DNA of 64,000 nt from Megaustenia siamemsis (lineage: Eukaryota > Mollusca > Gastropoda > Stylommatophora > Ariophantidae), in NCBI GenBank assembly GCA_032433765.1, contig JAVIAB010000073.1, positions 59,891,052-59,955,051 of the forward strand, given 5' to 3'. Both the position numbers and the translations under genes were made by a program. Every line of letters begins with the position of its first letter. The first letter of the stretch is position 1. Under the pieces are notes generated by a model. It was not told the DNA's origin and searched no databases. It saw only the letters and a program-made list of their open reading frames with translations. Shown here one piece after another: positions 1-11,742 of this stretch.

Positions 1-764
1 AACACAGCTCACGGTGTGCAGAGAGCGTTAAACTCAGTAGCTCCGGAATTTATTATTATTTGTCTCCAAAATGTATTGCCTGCGCTCTCCAGCAGACCCA
101 AATGATAAATAAATTGGATCATTGAGTTGGAGAAAAGTCACGTCAACGAGGAGAAGCACTGTCTTCCTCACTTCTAAATGCAGTGGTCTAGGACGTTCAA
201 CTATGATTTCACTTCCCAAAGACATGAATATGTCACGTGACATTACCTTTTTTAAAAAAACCGTACCAGTGAAACATGTCTCAGTCTGACTTGTTTTTAT
301 CCAGCATAAAAAAATCTCGGTCTTCCTTTGCTACAAAATTTGGCCAGAAACAATTTATTCCTAATTAAAAACCGGTCAGTCTTCTTTGACGCAACAAGGC
401 ACCATAGTTAAATACTCACTGTTAATGAAACATAAATCCTGACTACAAATGAAATTATATAAGAACAAACCAAACAAAAATACATATCAATGTTTTTACG
501 AAAAAGTCACAGGAAGTACACCAGACATGCACTCAGAATGGACGACTGAAGACTCACACGTTAGGCTTCCATGTGGTCACTGGGTGGCAAAAGAAAACAA
601 GGAAGAACAATAGAAACCCTAAAAAAGAACCACTAAAAGTGATGGCTCAATTATGGGCTAAGAATAAAACAGGACCAATCAGTAAATTGTTAGACATGGA
701 AAGTTATGATTTCTGACCCAAATGTCTTCTCAATGAAGCAACCAAATAACCAGCTAAGGACACT
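1..764. other. AT-rich sequence with no recognised feature
   Basis: Only short chance open frames are present. I see no splice-site-bounded coding block, RNA gene or known repeat. Confidence 0.5.
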
Positions 765-1441
765 CTATTTGATATAAGTGAACCACCTATTTGACATAAG
801 TGAACCATCTATTTGACATAAGTGAACCATCTATTTGACATAAGTGAACCACCTATTTGACATAAGTGAACCACCTACTTGACATAAGTGAACCACCTAT
901 TTGACATAAGTGAACCACCTATTTGACATAAGTGAACCATCTATTTGACATAAGTGAACCACCTATTTGACATAAGTGAACCATCTATTGATATAAGTGA
1001 ACCATCTATTTGACATAAGTGAACACCTATTTGACATAAGTGAACCATCTATTTGACATAAGTGAACCATCTATTTGACATAACTGAGCCACCTATTTGA
1101 CATAAGTGAACCATCTATTTGACATAAGTGAACCACCTATTTGACATAAGTGAACCACCTATTTGACATAAGTGAACCACCTATTTGACATAAGTGAACC
1201 ATTTATTTGACATAAGTGAACCACCTATTTGACATAAGTGAACCACCTATTTGACATAAGTGAACCACCTATTTGACATAAGTGAACCACCTATTTGACA
1301 TAAGTGAACCACCTATTTGACATAAGTGAACCACCTATTTGACATAAGTGAACCACCTATTTGACACAATTGAACCACCTTTTTGACATAAGTGAACCAC
1401 CTATTTGACATAAGTGAACCACCTATTTGACATAAGTGAAC
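765..1441. repeat. Minisatellite, 22-bp unit, about 31 copies
   Basis: The unit contains ATTTGACATAAGTGAACCA and repeats almost without break. The commonest variation is CACCT versus CATCT after GAAC, with a few 1-2 bp indels. It ends abruptly at CATGCCAAGC. The period is not a multiple of three, so it is not a coding repeat. The short open frame across its end is incidental. Confidence 0.95.
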
Positions 1442-1715
1442 ATGCCAAGCGGTGTGGCGCAGAGCAGCAACGGTCATCTTTGGAATCCCGTTATACTCCA
1501 GCACTTCACAGATTTCTCTTTTTTATCTTCCACAGTTTCCAGCATGAGCTACATGCAGCTGGTGTGAAATAGGAAAATGTGTTTTGTGTTCCAGGAGTTA
1601 ATAACGAAACATTTGCTGGGTCAAAGAAGAGTTCTAGCACGCACAAACACATGCCTACATACACACACACTCATACACACACATGATCACTAAATTGTTA
1701 AAAACACTGTTACTA

Positions 1716-2058
1716 GGGGGCCTCGGTAGCCTAGTTGGGAAAACTACCCGACTGGACTACCGATGTTCGGACAACCCGTGTTCGATTCCCGCTGGGAGCG
1801 GTGTGAATTGTACTCGTGGTTGGAAAAAAAAATAATACCTCCACGGTCGACCCAGCCGTTGGCAGAAATGGGTACCAGGGTATTGCCCTGGGAAGGTGAG
1901 GAATGTCGCCTCGCATCTGAGTTTCGATGCTTGAGGCGACACTATACAGAAATCTCCGAACATTTCTGGATAGGCGGCCGAGCACATATGGGTGGAAACT
2001 CGCGTGCTAAGACGCCGGTTCAAGTCTCGTACTTTACCTTTACTTTTACCTTTCTTTT
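1716..2058 (+). mobile_element. tRNA-derived SINE, family S1, copy 1
   Basis: The 5' head resembles a tRNA: an RNA polymerase III A box (TAGCCTAGTTGGG, 1727-1739) and a B box (GTTCGATTCCC, 1780-1790) at tRNA-like spacing. A central body follows, containing GGCAGAAATGGGTACCAGGG. The 3' part (about 1957-2032) looks like a second tRNA-type unit, with GGCGGCCGAGCAC and a second B-box-like GGTTCAAGTCTCG (2017-2029). The tail is CTTTACCTTTAC-like. Related copies lie at 9856 and 23815. Such elements are transcribed by Pol III and mobilised by LINE machinery (family knowledge). It abuts LINE-A sequence on its right. Confidence 0.9.
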
Positions 2059-2061
2059 CCT

Positions 2062-2540
2062 TCCATCCAATTCTACCTATTCTTCTATGTATCCACATTT
2101 CCAAGGCTTCAATTTTCTGTTCTGTTTTCTTTTCTAATGTCCATGTGTCTGCACCATATCGGATTGTTGATAAGATATAACATTCTGCTATTCTTAGTTT
2201 TAGCCCTGGTGTTATTTGTTTTGATGTTATTGTATTTTTCTTGACATTTATCAATTACTTGATGTTTACTTAAGTTTTACATTTTTCGTTACTAGTTATA
2301 GTATGTCCAAGGCAGCTGTAGCTCTGAACTGTCTCCAGGCCTATCCCTTCAACTTTGATATCCACTTGTAGGTTTTGAGTATTTTCTTTGTTTATGATCA
2401 TAGCTTTAGTCTTTTTGATATTTACGTCTAATCCATTTTTTTGCTTTGTCATGTTTATTTCTTTAAGTAATTGTTGTAGATCTTTACGATTTTATGTTAG
2501 TAATACAATATCAACAGCATAAAAAAGCATAAGGAACAAT
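2062..2540 (-). mobile_element. LINE-A (RTE-like) reverse transcriptase fragment, decayed
   Basis: On the minus strand this reads the second half of a non-LTR reverse transcriptase. A mutated catalytic box reads YAVDIVLL where YADD is expected (about 2515). Then come DVNIKKTKAMIINKE and, after a frame break near 2255-2270, the C-terminal block YGADTWTLEKKTEQKIEALE and RRIGRIGWKEK. These match the better copies at 51163 and 55735. The C-terminal pattern (E-T-W-T, R-x-G-R-I-G-W) resembles RTE-clade elements; the clade call is inference. It is truncated at both ends. Confidence 0.85.
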
Positions 2541-2702
2541 AAATAACGAAACATTTGCTGTTTAGGTTAAACATATGATACCACATATCATTGATCTTAT
2601 AGTTGACCCTTGACTCTATGTCAACGAAACAGAGCTGACCAAAACATCCACTTGGTTGCTCCAGTCTGTGATGTGAATAGTTAATTAGTGGACCTCTGAA
2701 TT

Positions 2703-2950
2703 CTATCTATCTATTGACCTTTCGAGCCGTAGCCAGCCCATAGGGCACAGACCCAGACACTCTTTCTCTTATCTAAATTTTTGTTAGCAGTTTTCAATCT
2801 TTCTAAAGATATTTTATCAAATCTCGCCATTTGTCTTTGTTCTGTGCAAGCAACTCTATATCTCATCGAGGGAGCCGATTCCTGATGCTCTTGCCTCTCT
2901 GATCAATGTTCTTCTCAGTGTCTCTATGGGTCGGCCTCTTTTCCTCTTAC
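2703..2950 (-). mobile_element. LINE-B 3' end, 5'-truncated, with target duplication
   Basis: On the minus strand this reads the end of the LINE-B open frame (GRP-x-ETLRRTLIREARASGIGSL region and a KWRDLIKYL-like end). A 3' UTR follows with GCCCTATGGGCTGGCTACGG and a GATA-rich tail. A 7-bp direct repeat, CTGAATT, sits at 2696-2702 and 2951-2957, so this is a short 5'-truncated insertion of 248 bp. The last 50 bases match the tails of the LINE at 54949 and of the S7 SINEs. Confidence 0.85.
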
Positions 2951-2957
2951 CTGAATT

Positions 2958-3857
2958 GCCCTCCTGAAAAGCTGTCTAACTGGGATCACAAGTACGAGCT
3001 TGGGAGATATCTAAGCCAGGATGTTACATGTTGTTTGGTGAGCGAAGACGTTGAAGGAAAATAACATAGTGTTTAGTTTAGTCGATATATCATTCTCATT
3101 GCACAACAGACAACTCTGTCACAAGATCTATAGATAGAAGATCGATAGCACAGCAAGTAAATTGATAAGCCGTTGCTGCAAAACGAAGATAATTTAATAT
3201 TACTTAATCAAACTTTTATTTATTTTGACTACTGTGATATATTTTTTATTAAAACGTGAGTTCATGAATATTAAATGGCAATATCAAATAGATAATCAAG
3301 AAATATCCAAATAATATGACAAATCAATATGATCTAAACGTTTGCTACAGGGATATGACTTAAGACGTGCCTAATGTGGTGTTCGATTATGAAACAATGT
3401 TTCATGAATTTTTATTTACTTGTGCAATTTATATTAAAAGATAACTTTAGGTAAATGAAGGTAATATTGAAAAATAAAGTTTACAGGCATGACTTCTTTA
3501 CCATTTTCAAAGCCCACACATACGCGACGCGAATATACACACGCATATCTAAAAATAAGTCAACTTTAAGCACAGTTACAAGCATTAAGACGGTTCTATG
3601 ACGTCACAGAATCCTCCTCCCCCCCCCCCCCCCCGCACCAGCTGGCGCACAGGATGACCTGCCTATTACCTAACACAGCTGGACCGGAGCGTGGTGGGTG
3701 TGGGCGGAGTGTGTGTGTGTGTGTGTGTGTGTCGTATATTAGATTATATAGATTGTAATTTGTAAAAAAAAATAAGTTAATAGTGTTAGCTGTTAAAAAA
3801 AATATAACACGGTTAGTCCTCGTTAACATTTGAATTTATAATTTATATTGCGAGTAG
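2958..3857. other. No gene seen; simple-sequence tracts
   Basis: AT-rich sequence with a C homopolymer (about 3618-3636) and a GT run (about 3708-3733). Nothing else is recognised. Confidence 0.5.
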
Positions 3858-4371
3858 GAGGTCAGGTGCAGAATGGCTCAGTCAAAAGCAGCTTTCAAAA
3901 CAACAATGAGGAAGATAACGTGTAATCTATTTTGACAATAGAAACAAGAAAACGAGTTTTAAAATGCTATGTTTAGTCAGTATTAACCTATAGACGTGAC
4001 TCATGGACAATAGGATATCAGACAAGAGGAGGCTGTAGAAATGTGGTTTTACAGAAGAATGTTGAGAATACCATAGATAGATAAGAAGAGTAATGAAAGC
4101 GTTGTAGAAGAGGCCAAAGCAAAAAGAGAACTAATTTCCAATATTAGGAAAGAACAATCATCATATTTTTGCCATGTAATGAGAAGGGAACAACTGGAAT
4201 ATATTGTAACAACTGGGAACATTGAGGACAAAGAGATAGAGGGAAGCAAAGAGAAAAAATACCAACAGTTTAAGAGAATGGCTTGGCAGAAGGTCAACAA
4301 CAGAAATAATAAATAACTGTCGAGATCAAAAGTTGTGGAGAGACATGATCACCTACGCCACCAGGCATGGT

Positions 4372-4374
<3 letters not shown>
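3858..4374 (+). mobile_element. LINE-C reverse transcriptase C-terminal fragment, decayed
   Basis: The plus strand reads, with stops and frame breaks, RMAQSKAAF, a degraded YGCES-like box, EAVEMWFYRRMLRIP, then KRELISN, HVMRREQLEYIVTT and REWLGRRSTTEIINNCRDQ. This is the region downstream of the catalytic palm in LINE reverse transcriptases. The same family is seen at 32725 and 60815. The element ends at a GGTACT motif that leads directly into a TA/GT microsatellite. Confidence 0.8.

Positions 4375-4450
<76 letters not shown>
4375..4450. repeat. (TA)n(GT)n microsatellite at a LINE 3' end
   Basis: About 55 bases of TA followed by about 20 of GT begin exactly where the LINE-C copy ends. Confidence 0.9.
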
Positions 4451-4731
4451 TTGTACGTACGGGTATGCGTCGTTTATGATTGCTGCTTTTTCTGTAACTC
4501 TACTTAAAGTGAGAACATGATAAAACAGTGAGTGATGTACATTTCCTAGCATTCTCGGCTGATCGATTAACAAAAAAAAAACACGACAGTTTTGTAACAT
4601 GACGTTAGGTCTAATTTGAGGTATTGAGTTCTTTTCTTTCTTTTCTTTCTTTTGGTTTTATGTTTGTGTCGGTGTGTATACATGCATATATATATGTGTG
4701 TATTTTCGCGTGTGTGTGTGTGTGAATGAAA

Positions 4732-4965
4732 AGGTCAGTGGTGTAGTGGCTAGAGCGCCAACTTTATGATATTATTAGATTTCAACCACAGACTGAAATG
4801 TTGTAATCACTCCAACTGAAAAAATGGGCACTCGACTCGCTGAATTAGGGAAAGTATTAACAGCGAGGAATATCGCGTCATCACTTCCAAATGAACGAGA
4901 CCTAGCACTTTGAAATGCAATAGTTAATTGTCCCTACGCCATTATATCCGTTTATGAAATATATC
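4732..4965 (+). mobile_element. Probable tRNA-derived SINE, diverged
   Basis: GGTGTAGTGGCTAGAGCGC fits a tRNA A-box region, and AGATTTCAACCAC about 40 bases downstream fits a worn B box. The body contains AAAATGGGCACTCGACTCGC, reminiscent of the S1 body. No target duplication was found. Confidence 0.55.
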
Positions 4966-5155
4966 ATTTCTTAGATCACATGGAGCATAATTATATCATT
5001 TCTTAGATCACATGGAGCATAATTATATCATTTCTTAGATCACATGGAGCATAATTATATCATTTCTTAGATCACATGGAGCATAATTATATCATTTCTT
5101 AGATCACATGGAGCATAATTATATCAGTTCTTCTAGATTTCATGGTGTATAATTG
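4961..5155. repeat. Minisatellite, 32-bp unit, about 6 copies
   Basis: The unit contains ATCATTTCTTAGATCACATG. Five copies are near-identical, and the sixth (from 5121) is diverged. Confidence 0.93.
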
Positions 5156-5309
5156 TGTCAGTTTTTTTCTAAATATTAATGAATACATTAATATACGTTT
5201 TGAAGCTTACAAACTAGTAGAATACATGTTCTATATTATGTTTTCATATTTAATATTAAGTTTATATTCAAATACTGAAAATGATGTTAATTGTATATGG
5301 TAAACATAC

Positions 5310-5790
5310 AACAGAGGTGATGTGCGGAAAAGTTCAAAGAAAGGTTAAATTCCAAATAATGACAAAGATATACAACTCACTCTTGACAATGAAGATACGA
5401 AATAGAATTCTTCTGTGTTATGAAGAGAACGTCTTGTTTTATAAAAGTGAATCATAGACAGCTGAACAAAAAGCATTAAAATTATTGAAGGTCACAAATA
5501 TACAAATTATTGTCAGCTAGAAAAGATAAATCGGCACGCTCTGAAAGAGGAAATTGCGGGGAAAAGAAAACTATTGACAGAATCTGGAGAGAACAATCTT
5601 TATCTCTTTGGTCATGGGGACAGCTGCGATGTCTTGTAATAATTAAGTGTAGACACAACAGAGGAAAACGCGGAGAAAAAAAATAAAACAACAGCTTCAG
5701 AGAATGGTATGGACGAAAGTAAGAGAAATGATAAACAAAATGGAAAGATGTGGAGGTGTCATGATCGCCTACGCCAGCAGGTGTGTACAT
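5310..5790 (+). mobile_element. Heavily decayed LINE reverse transcriptase remnant
   Basis: The plus strand gives disjointed LINE-like pieces: KVKFQIMTKIYNSLLTMKIR, a degraded YKSES box, LQRMVWTKVREMINKMER and MIAYASR. The last phrase corresponds to the MITYATR/MIIYASR end of LINE-C copies. Many stops and indels make this an old copy. Confidence 0.6.
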
Positions 5791-6443
5791 GATAATGCTG
5801 TTTCAGTTCATAGAAGGGGACATATATCATTTGTACTCACACGTTGCTGTCAGTAGTTGGATGCTGCTGGAAATGTTAAGGAGCGGATCTGAGCACTTTG
5901 GACATGTTCGGTCCGAGTACAGTAATAACTAACAGATATCTCAGTAACGTTGTCGTATATGTATTATGCACTTCCAAGACAACAATATACATCAGCCATT
6001 CTTCTAGCTGAGCTGAAAGTTATCCGCTTTCGTTGTTATCAAATCGGCTTCCATGACATCTCTACAAATATAGATGAACAATAAGCTGGTAGCTCAAGTT
6101 GTCATGAGGTCGTGCAAGCTGTCATTAATGAGTGCCGACTACGAGGTGACAGAAGGATTGTGATTGGTGCATTTGTGGTGGGGGCGGTACTAAAGACGCA
6201 TATTTCAGCTTTAAATAGTAATAGCAATCTCAACAGTGAGCTCCCCACACCGTCCAGTTCCAATTATTTTGGAAATTAACGTGTCAGTGGAGTAGTTGTT
6301 AAACCCTAATATATAACATAAACTAAGCCTAGATCAGACAATTCTACCACAAGTTCGTTTCGTAACTGTCATAAGAGCATACCATTGAAAACCATACAGT
6401 AAACTATATAAATGTATAGCAATACTGTTCAACAACGGTTTCT
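5791..6443. other. No recognised feature
   Basis: Mixed-composition sequence without coding structure, RNA gene or clear repeat. Confidence 0.4.
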
Positions 6444-7128
6444 ACAGAAAGTTAACATACCGACACACTATATACAACAATGAACTGTACAGAGAGTAAC
6501 ATACTGACACACTATATACAACAATAAACTGTACAGAAAGTTATCATACCGACACACTATATACAACAATGAACTGTACAGAGAGTTAACATACTGACAC
6601 ACTATATACAACAATAAACTGTACAGAAAGTTATCATACCGACACACTATATACAACAATGAACTGTACAGAAAGTTAACATACAGACATACTATATACA
6701 ACAATAAACTGTACAGAAAGTTAACATACCGACACACTATATACAACAATGAACTGTACAGAAAGTTAACATACTGACATACTATATACAACAATAAACT
6801 GTACAGAAAGTTAACATACCGACACACTATATACAACAATGAACTGTACAGAAAGTTAACATACCGACACACTATATACAACAATGAACTGTACAGAAAG
6901 TTAACATACAGACATACTATATACAACAATAAATTGTACAGAAAGTTAACATACCGACATACTATATACAACAATAAATTGTACAGAAAGTTAACATACC
7001 GACATACTATATACAACAATAAAACGTACATAAAGTTAACATACCGACATACTATATACAACAATAAACTGTACAGAAAGTTAACATAACGACATACTAT
7101 ATACAACAATAAACTGTACAAAGTTAAC
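6444..7128. repeat. Minisatellite, 45-bp unit, about 15 copies
   Basis: The unit contains CTATATACAACAATGAACTG. Variants alternate (GAACTGT/AAACTGT; CCGACAC/CAGACAT). Because 45 is a multiple of three, the minus strand stays open for 227 codons. The resulting YVNFLYSLLLYIVCR repeat has no recognised family, so I do not call it a gene. Confidence 0.95.
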
Positions 7129-7148
7129 AAACCCACAGACAATATACA

Positions 7149-7626
7149 CAAAGTAAGACAAATGTAGCTCGCTGGTTAGTGAACCAGACTAGCAAGGATC
7201 CCAAAGTAAGACAAATGTAGCTCGCTGGTTAGTGAACCAGACTAGCAAGGATCCCAAAGTAAGACAAATGTAGCTCGCTGGTTAGTGAACCAGACTAGCA
7301 AGGATCCCAAAGTAAGACAAATGTAGCTCGCTGGTTAGTGAACCAGACTAGCAAGGATCCCAAAGTAAGACGAATGTAGCTCGCTGGTTAGTGAACCAGA
7401 CTAGCAAGGATCCCAAAGTAAGACGAATGTAGCTCGCTCGTTAGTGAACCAGACTAGCAAGGATCCCAAAGTAAGACGAATGTAGCTCGCTGGTTAGTGA
7501 ACCAGACTAGCAAGGATCCCAAAGTAAGACGAATGTAGCTCGCTGGTTAGTGAACCAGACTAGCAAGGATCCAAAGTAAGACGAATGTAGCTCGCTGGTT
7601 AGTGAACCAGACTAGCAAGGATCCCA
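7149..7626 (+). repeat. 53-bp satellite made from a SINE head, 9 copies
   Basis: Nine units start at about 7149, 7202, 7255, 7308, 7361, 7414, 7467, 7520 and 7572. Each contains TAGCTCGCTGGTTAGTGAAC, closely matching the A-box region of S2 SINEs (TAGCTCAGTGGTTAGTGAAC at 42541). No unit has a B box. The last copy runs into sequence like the S2 body (ACCTTAAATGGGTACC, about 7650-7665). So the head of an S2-type SINE has been amplified in place. Early copies have GACAAATG and later ones GACGAATG. Confidence 0.92.
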
Positions 7627-8583
7627 ATCGACAGCTCCTAAGTTTACCCAACCTTAAATGGGTACCTGATCAATTTTCTGAAAAAAAAGAAGTGGGGTGG
7701 GGGTGGGGGGGGGGGGGCTGGAGTGATACCTATAACATCACCTATAAAATGAGCCGTTGGTCATTGACAAACATGGGCACAGATGTCTGTGTAGCATCAC
7801 AAACAAGAATACGTGTCCAGCTTTATAAGAATATGCGTTTGGAATCGATCATGTGCTGAGAATGAATGAAGAAAGACTTCCCTGTCAGGCATTCATCTGG
7901 AAACCATCTGGTAAAAGTAAACAAGGATGACCAAGAGAATCAACAAGCCGAACAATTACTGTGGAAGGCTCAACCATGGAACTAGCAGTAAATCGTCAAT
8001 CGTGGAGAACTATGACACCCCCCCACCCCGTCACACCCCTATGTGCTGTCCTCAGGCCGAGAGGTAAATGAATGAACTAACACCATACTTCCCATACACA
8101 TTTTTTTTTCTTATACACAAGCACACATAATAATAGGCTGCACAAATAAAATATCCACACAACAAAGTGCAACAAGTTCTTATAGCAGTAGAACATACAA
8201 CATGTTCACACAACTGTAGAACAAACCTATATAACGTTATACTAAAGTACACACACACATCACCACACACAATAACAGACAATGTAACAAAGCAATAACG
8301 ACATAGGTTTTGCAGCAATAAATTGTAAAGAAGCCAACATAACAATAAATACTTTCAAATAAATGAACAGAACAATAAACTTCGCATTGACAGCACAACA
8401 ATAGACCAAGCAACACGACCACACATCAATAGAAGGTACACAAATAATTTAAAAAATGAAATCTAAAATACCTAAATAGATACAGTACACAAATTCAACG
8501 CAGTAGAAAAATATTTCAGAAGCTCGCACATAAAAGTATGTACAGTTCACCCGATAATAAATATGCATACTTTCATAAGGAAC
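7627..8583 (+). other. S2-like SINE body remnant, then a decayed AT/CA-rich repeat zone
   Basis: From 7627 to about 7680 the sequence matches the S2 SINE body. A G-rich run follows (about 7694-7717). At about 8065-8096, ATGAACTAACACCATACTTCC resembles the S2 3' part. From 8100 to 8583 there are irregular, worn repeats such as AACAATAAACTATACAAC that grade into the next array. Confidence 0.45.
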
Positions 8584-9237
8584 AATAAACTATACAACAT
8601 TCTACACACAATCTAGCCATAGATGCAGTTGAATGACCGACTTCTCCAATAAGCTATACAACAATTCTACACACAATCTAGCCATAGATGCAGTTGAATG
8701 ACCGACTTCTCCAATAAGCTATACAACAATTCTACACACAATCTAGCCATAGATGCAGTTGAATGACCGACTTCTCCAATAAGCTATACAACAATTCTAC
8801 ACACAATCTAGCCATAGATGCAGTTGAATGACCGACTTCTCCAATAAGTTATACAACAATTCTAACACAATCTAGCCATAGAGGCAGTTGAATGACCGAC
8901 TTCTCCAATAAGCTATACAACATTCTACACACAATCTAGCCATAGATGCAGTTGAATGACCGACTTCTCCAATAAGCTATATAACAATTCTACGCACAAT
9001 CTAGCCATAGATGCAGTTGAATGACCGACTTCTCCAATAAGCTATACAACAATTCTACACAGAATCTAGCCATAGATGCAGTTGAATGACCGACTTCTCC
9101 AATAAACTATACAACAATTCTACACACAATCTAGCCATAGATGCAGTTGAATGACCGACTTCTCCAATAAACTATACAACAATTCTACACACAATCTAGC
9201 CATAAATGCAGTTGAATGACCGACTTCTCCAATAAAC
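8584..9237. repeat. Minisatellite, 65-bp unit, about 10 copies
   Basis: The unit contains TAGCCATAGATGCAGTTGAA. Units are 64-65 bp, for example starting at 8641, 8706, 8771 and 8836. Homogeneity is high. Confidence 0.95.
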
Positions 9238-9762
9238 TCACAACTCCTTCCACAGATTTGGACGAACTCGTCATGTTTGTATAAAAACCATAGAACGCCA
9301 TTAATTCATATTTGCAAACAAAACCATAAGATTAGACAATTCACGCTTCCATCTCTCAATAACTCGGCAACAGGTGAACTGGCCTCCAGCCAACTTTCAA
9401 AGCTCGAGACTAAATTTATCACAAAGTTGGATCAATTCTTCATTTCACTAACGAGAGCCCAACGTTTTTGCCTTATTTGTGGTAAACAACTTAAAGACGA
9501 ACAACGGAGTGTCAGCATTCTCGATACAAAACCACACATTTGAGTTAAATCCGTGAAAATGTTTGCCTCAGCGAAACAATTCAGTGAACTTAACATTTAT
9601 TTGACCTACTTCAGCGGATGAGTTTGATATGTTGAGAAATGAAAGAATAGCATGGACACATGGACAGCAGTTTAATGTTACAACTTTCAGCGAAATAGTC
9701 TTTGCTTTTCTTGGAAATGAATTCGGAAGTTGTCAAGGGGAGATATATTTTGCACTGCTTTT

Positions 9763-9765
<3 letters not shown>
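9238..9765. other. No recognised gene; unplaced 88-codon frame
   Basis: An 88-codon plus-strand frame (9277-9543) contains CLICGKQLKDEQ but matches no family I know. It may be chance. Confidence 0.35.

Positions 9766-9832
<67 letters not shown>
9766..9832. repeat. (GA)n(TA)n microsatellite
   Basis: About 36 bases of GA are followed by about 29 of TA, just upstream of an S1 SINE. Confidence 0.93.
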
Positions 9833-9837
<5 letters not shown>

Positions 9838-9855
9838 ATTTTAAATATATATACA

Positions 9856-10167
9856 TTGGGAAAACCACCCAACTGGACTACCGACGTTCGGACAACCCGT
9901 GTTCGATTCCCGCTGGGAGCAGTGTGAATTGCACTCGTGGTTGGGGAAAAAAAATGCCCCCACGGTCGACCCAGCCGTTGGCAGAAATGGGTACCAGGGT
10001 ATTACCCTGGGAAGGTGAGGAACGTCGCTTCGCATCTGAGTTTCGATGCTTGAGGCGACACTATACAGAAATATCCGAACATTTCTGGATAGGCGGCCGA
10101 GCATATATGGATGTAAACTCGCGTGCTAAGACACCGGTTCAAGTCTCGTACTTTACCTTTACCTTTA
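9856..10167 (+). mobile_element. tRNA-derived SINE, family S1, copy 2, head truncated
   Basis: The sequence starts at TTGGGAAAACCACCC, so the first ~19 bases with most of the A box are missing. The B box (GTTCGATTCCC), the body (GGCAGAAATGGGTACCAGGG) and the second tRNA-like unit with GGTTCAAGTCTCG are intact. It lies between TA-rich tracts, so a target duplication cannot be assigned. Confidence 0.9.
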
Positions 10168-10344
10168 TATATATATATATGATACTTTTCTGTCATGTTA
10201 CGTCATTTGTTTTCTTGTGACTTACATCTAGTTTTTGTTCCTTATCACCCTTTGCCTCTCAGAATGACAGACATTGACAATTCTCTGAAAGCAAAGCTAG
10301 AATAAGTATAATCTTCAGACAATACACGCTAGCCTTAGCATTCC

Positions 10345-10680
10345 TCCTTTTTGTCGCTTCATTTTCCTCCCTTCAGTCAGGAGTAAAGACAGTTCTCCTT
10401 TTTGTCTGGCCTCGTCTGCTGATACTTTTCTGAGTGGTTCTAGTATTCCGTCTGTTCATCTTTTTCGAGGACTCTCTCTCTCTCTCTCTCGGTGTGTTGT
10501 TTTTTTAGCATTTGTTGATAGCTGTGTAGATTGTGTTTAGCTGTTTCTGACTTGCAACTTGGCCCACACTGTCTAGTTCATGTTTCTTTATATATTCTAC
10601 CACGCGAGTTATCTCTGACTGTGTCTCCTTTGATTGTCACTTCTATTTTTGTCTCTCAAACTGGCTTCCCCTCTGATACA
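10345..10680 (-). mobile_element. Decayed LINE-D remnant
   Basis: Aligned by eye with the LINE-D copy at 41995, it shows TCTAGTATTCCGTCTG, CATCTTTTTCGAGG, a TTTCTTTATATATTCTACC stretch and CTCTCAAACTG in the same order. A CT run (about 10468-10490) has grown inside it. There is no usable reading frame. Confidence 0.55.
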
Positions 10681-10689
10681 TATATATAA

Positions 10690-11455
10690 TCTTATTGATT
10701 GTTCCCGAAATCTAACTTTCAAATATAACGTTGATAGCACAAAGTTGTGATAAAGTGTTCAAGCAGTGGTGGATGAACATAGCACGTGTCTCTATTTGTG
10801 AAGTGTTTGCATGGAGGAAAAATTAAACGATAAGAGCTGAAATGACAAACAAACAAATCATGTCTGAACTTTTCAATCAATTGATTGTGGATAATTACAT
10901 GTTTTTTTCAGCATTTCCATGTGAAATAATCAAGTTTATTGTAGATTCGCTGGTTTCAAGACATCGAGTGTCTAGCCGAACCTGACACAGATGATAAAAC
11001 ATGGGTCAAGTGAACAATATGACCATGGATTAACTTTTCGGAGTTGAAAGTTAACAATAACATGCTTGTTGCTTCTATATTTTCGTCTACACAAATCTGT
11101 CTCCAAAGCAACAAGACTATGTCTAATATAATAAATTGCTAATACAAGAGACTATATAAGTCCACAAAATAACAAACCGAAACAACAAATCTATCTCAAG
11201 TACAATAATTTAGTAATGAAAGAAACTATATAAGCTCACACAACAAGCGTCTTTAAAAACGATTGCCTGAAAAAAAATTAAATTATTAATGAAAGCTACT
11301 ATATATAGAAGTCCACACAACAATAGTTTATATAAGATGTCTATACTACAGTGATAATACAATACAATCTATAAACCCTCAGACAATTAGTCCATACGGC
11401 ATCTCCGATGTGAACATATACAACCGACAAAATACACCTGTGCGTCAATTGCATA
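10690..11455. other. No gene; degenerate ~100-bp tandem similarity at 11090-11400
   Basis: The motif ACTATATAAG followed by TCCACA or CTCACA recurs three times in AT-rich context, suggesting an old worn array. Nothing is recognised before it. Confidence 0.35.
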
Positions 11456-11742
11456 TACAAGTCTACCTCTATACAAGTCTATCTCTATACAAGTCTACCT
11501 CTATACAAGTCTACCTCTGTACAAGTCTATCTCTATACAAGTCTACCTCTATACAAGTCTATCTCTATACAAGTCTACCTCTATACAAGTCTACCTCTAT
11601 ACAAGTCTATCTCTATACAAGTCTATCTCTATACAAGTCTACCTCAATACAAGTCTATCTATATACAAGTCTACCTCTATACAAGTCTATCTCTATACAA
11701 GTCTATCTCTATACAAGTCTACCTCTATACAAGTCTATCTCC
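11456..11742. repeat. Minisatellite, 16-bp unit, about 18 copies
   Basis: The unit is CTATACAAGTCTACCT with a C/T variant (CTACCT/CTATCT). It runs directly into the 69-bp array. Confidence 0.95.

Noticed and set aside
1727..1800. Candidate tRNA gene on the plus strand
   Set aside because: Same head occurs in other S1 copies, one with a 13-bp target duplication; it is a SINE.
1763..2137. Open frames of 124-165 codons across the S1 SINE
   Set aside because: The same frames recur in the other SINE copies and cross into LINE sequence; they are by-products of the repeat.
6468..7151. 227-codon hydrophobic minus-strand frame resembling membrane segments
   Set aside because: Translation of a 45-bp minisatellite; hydrophobicity follows from A/T-rich codons.
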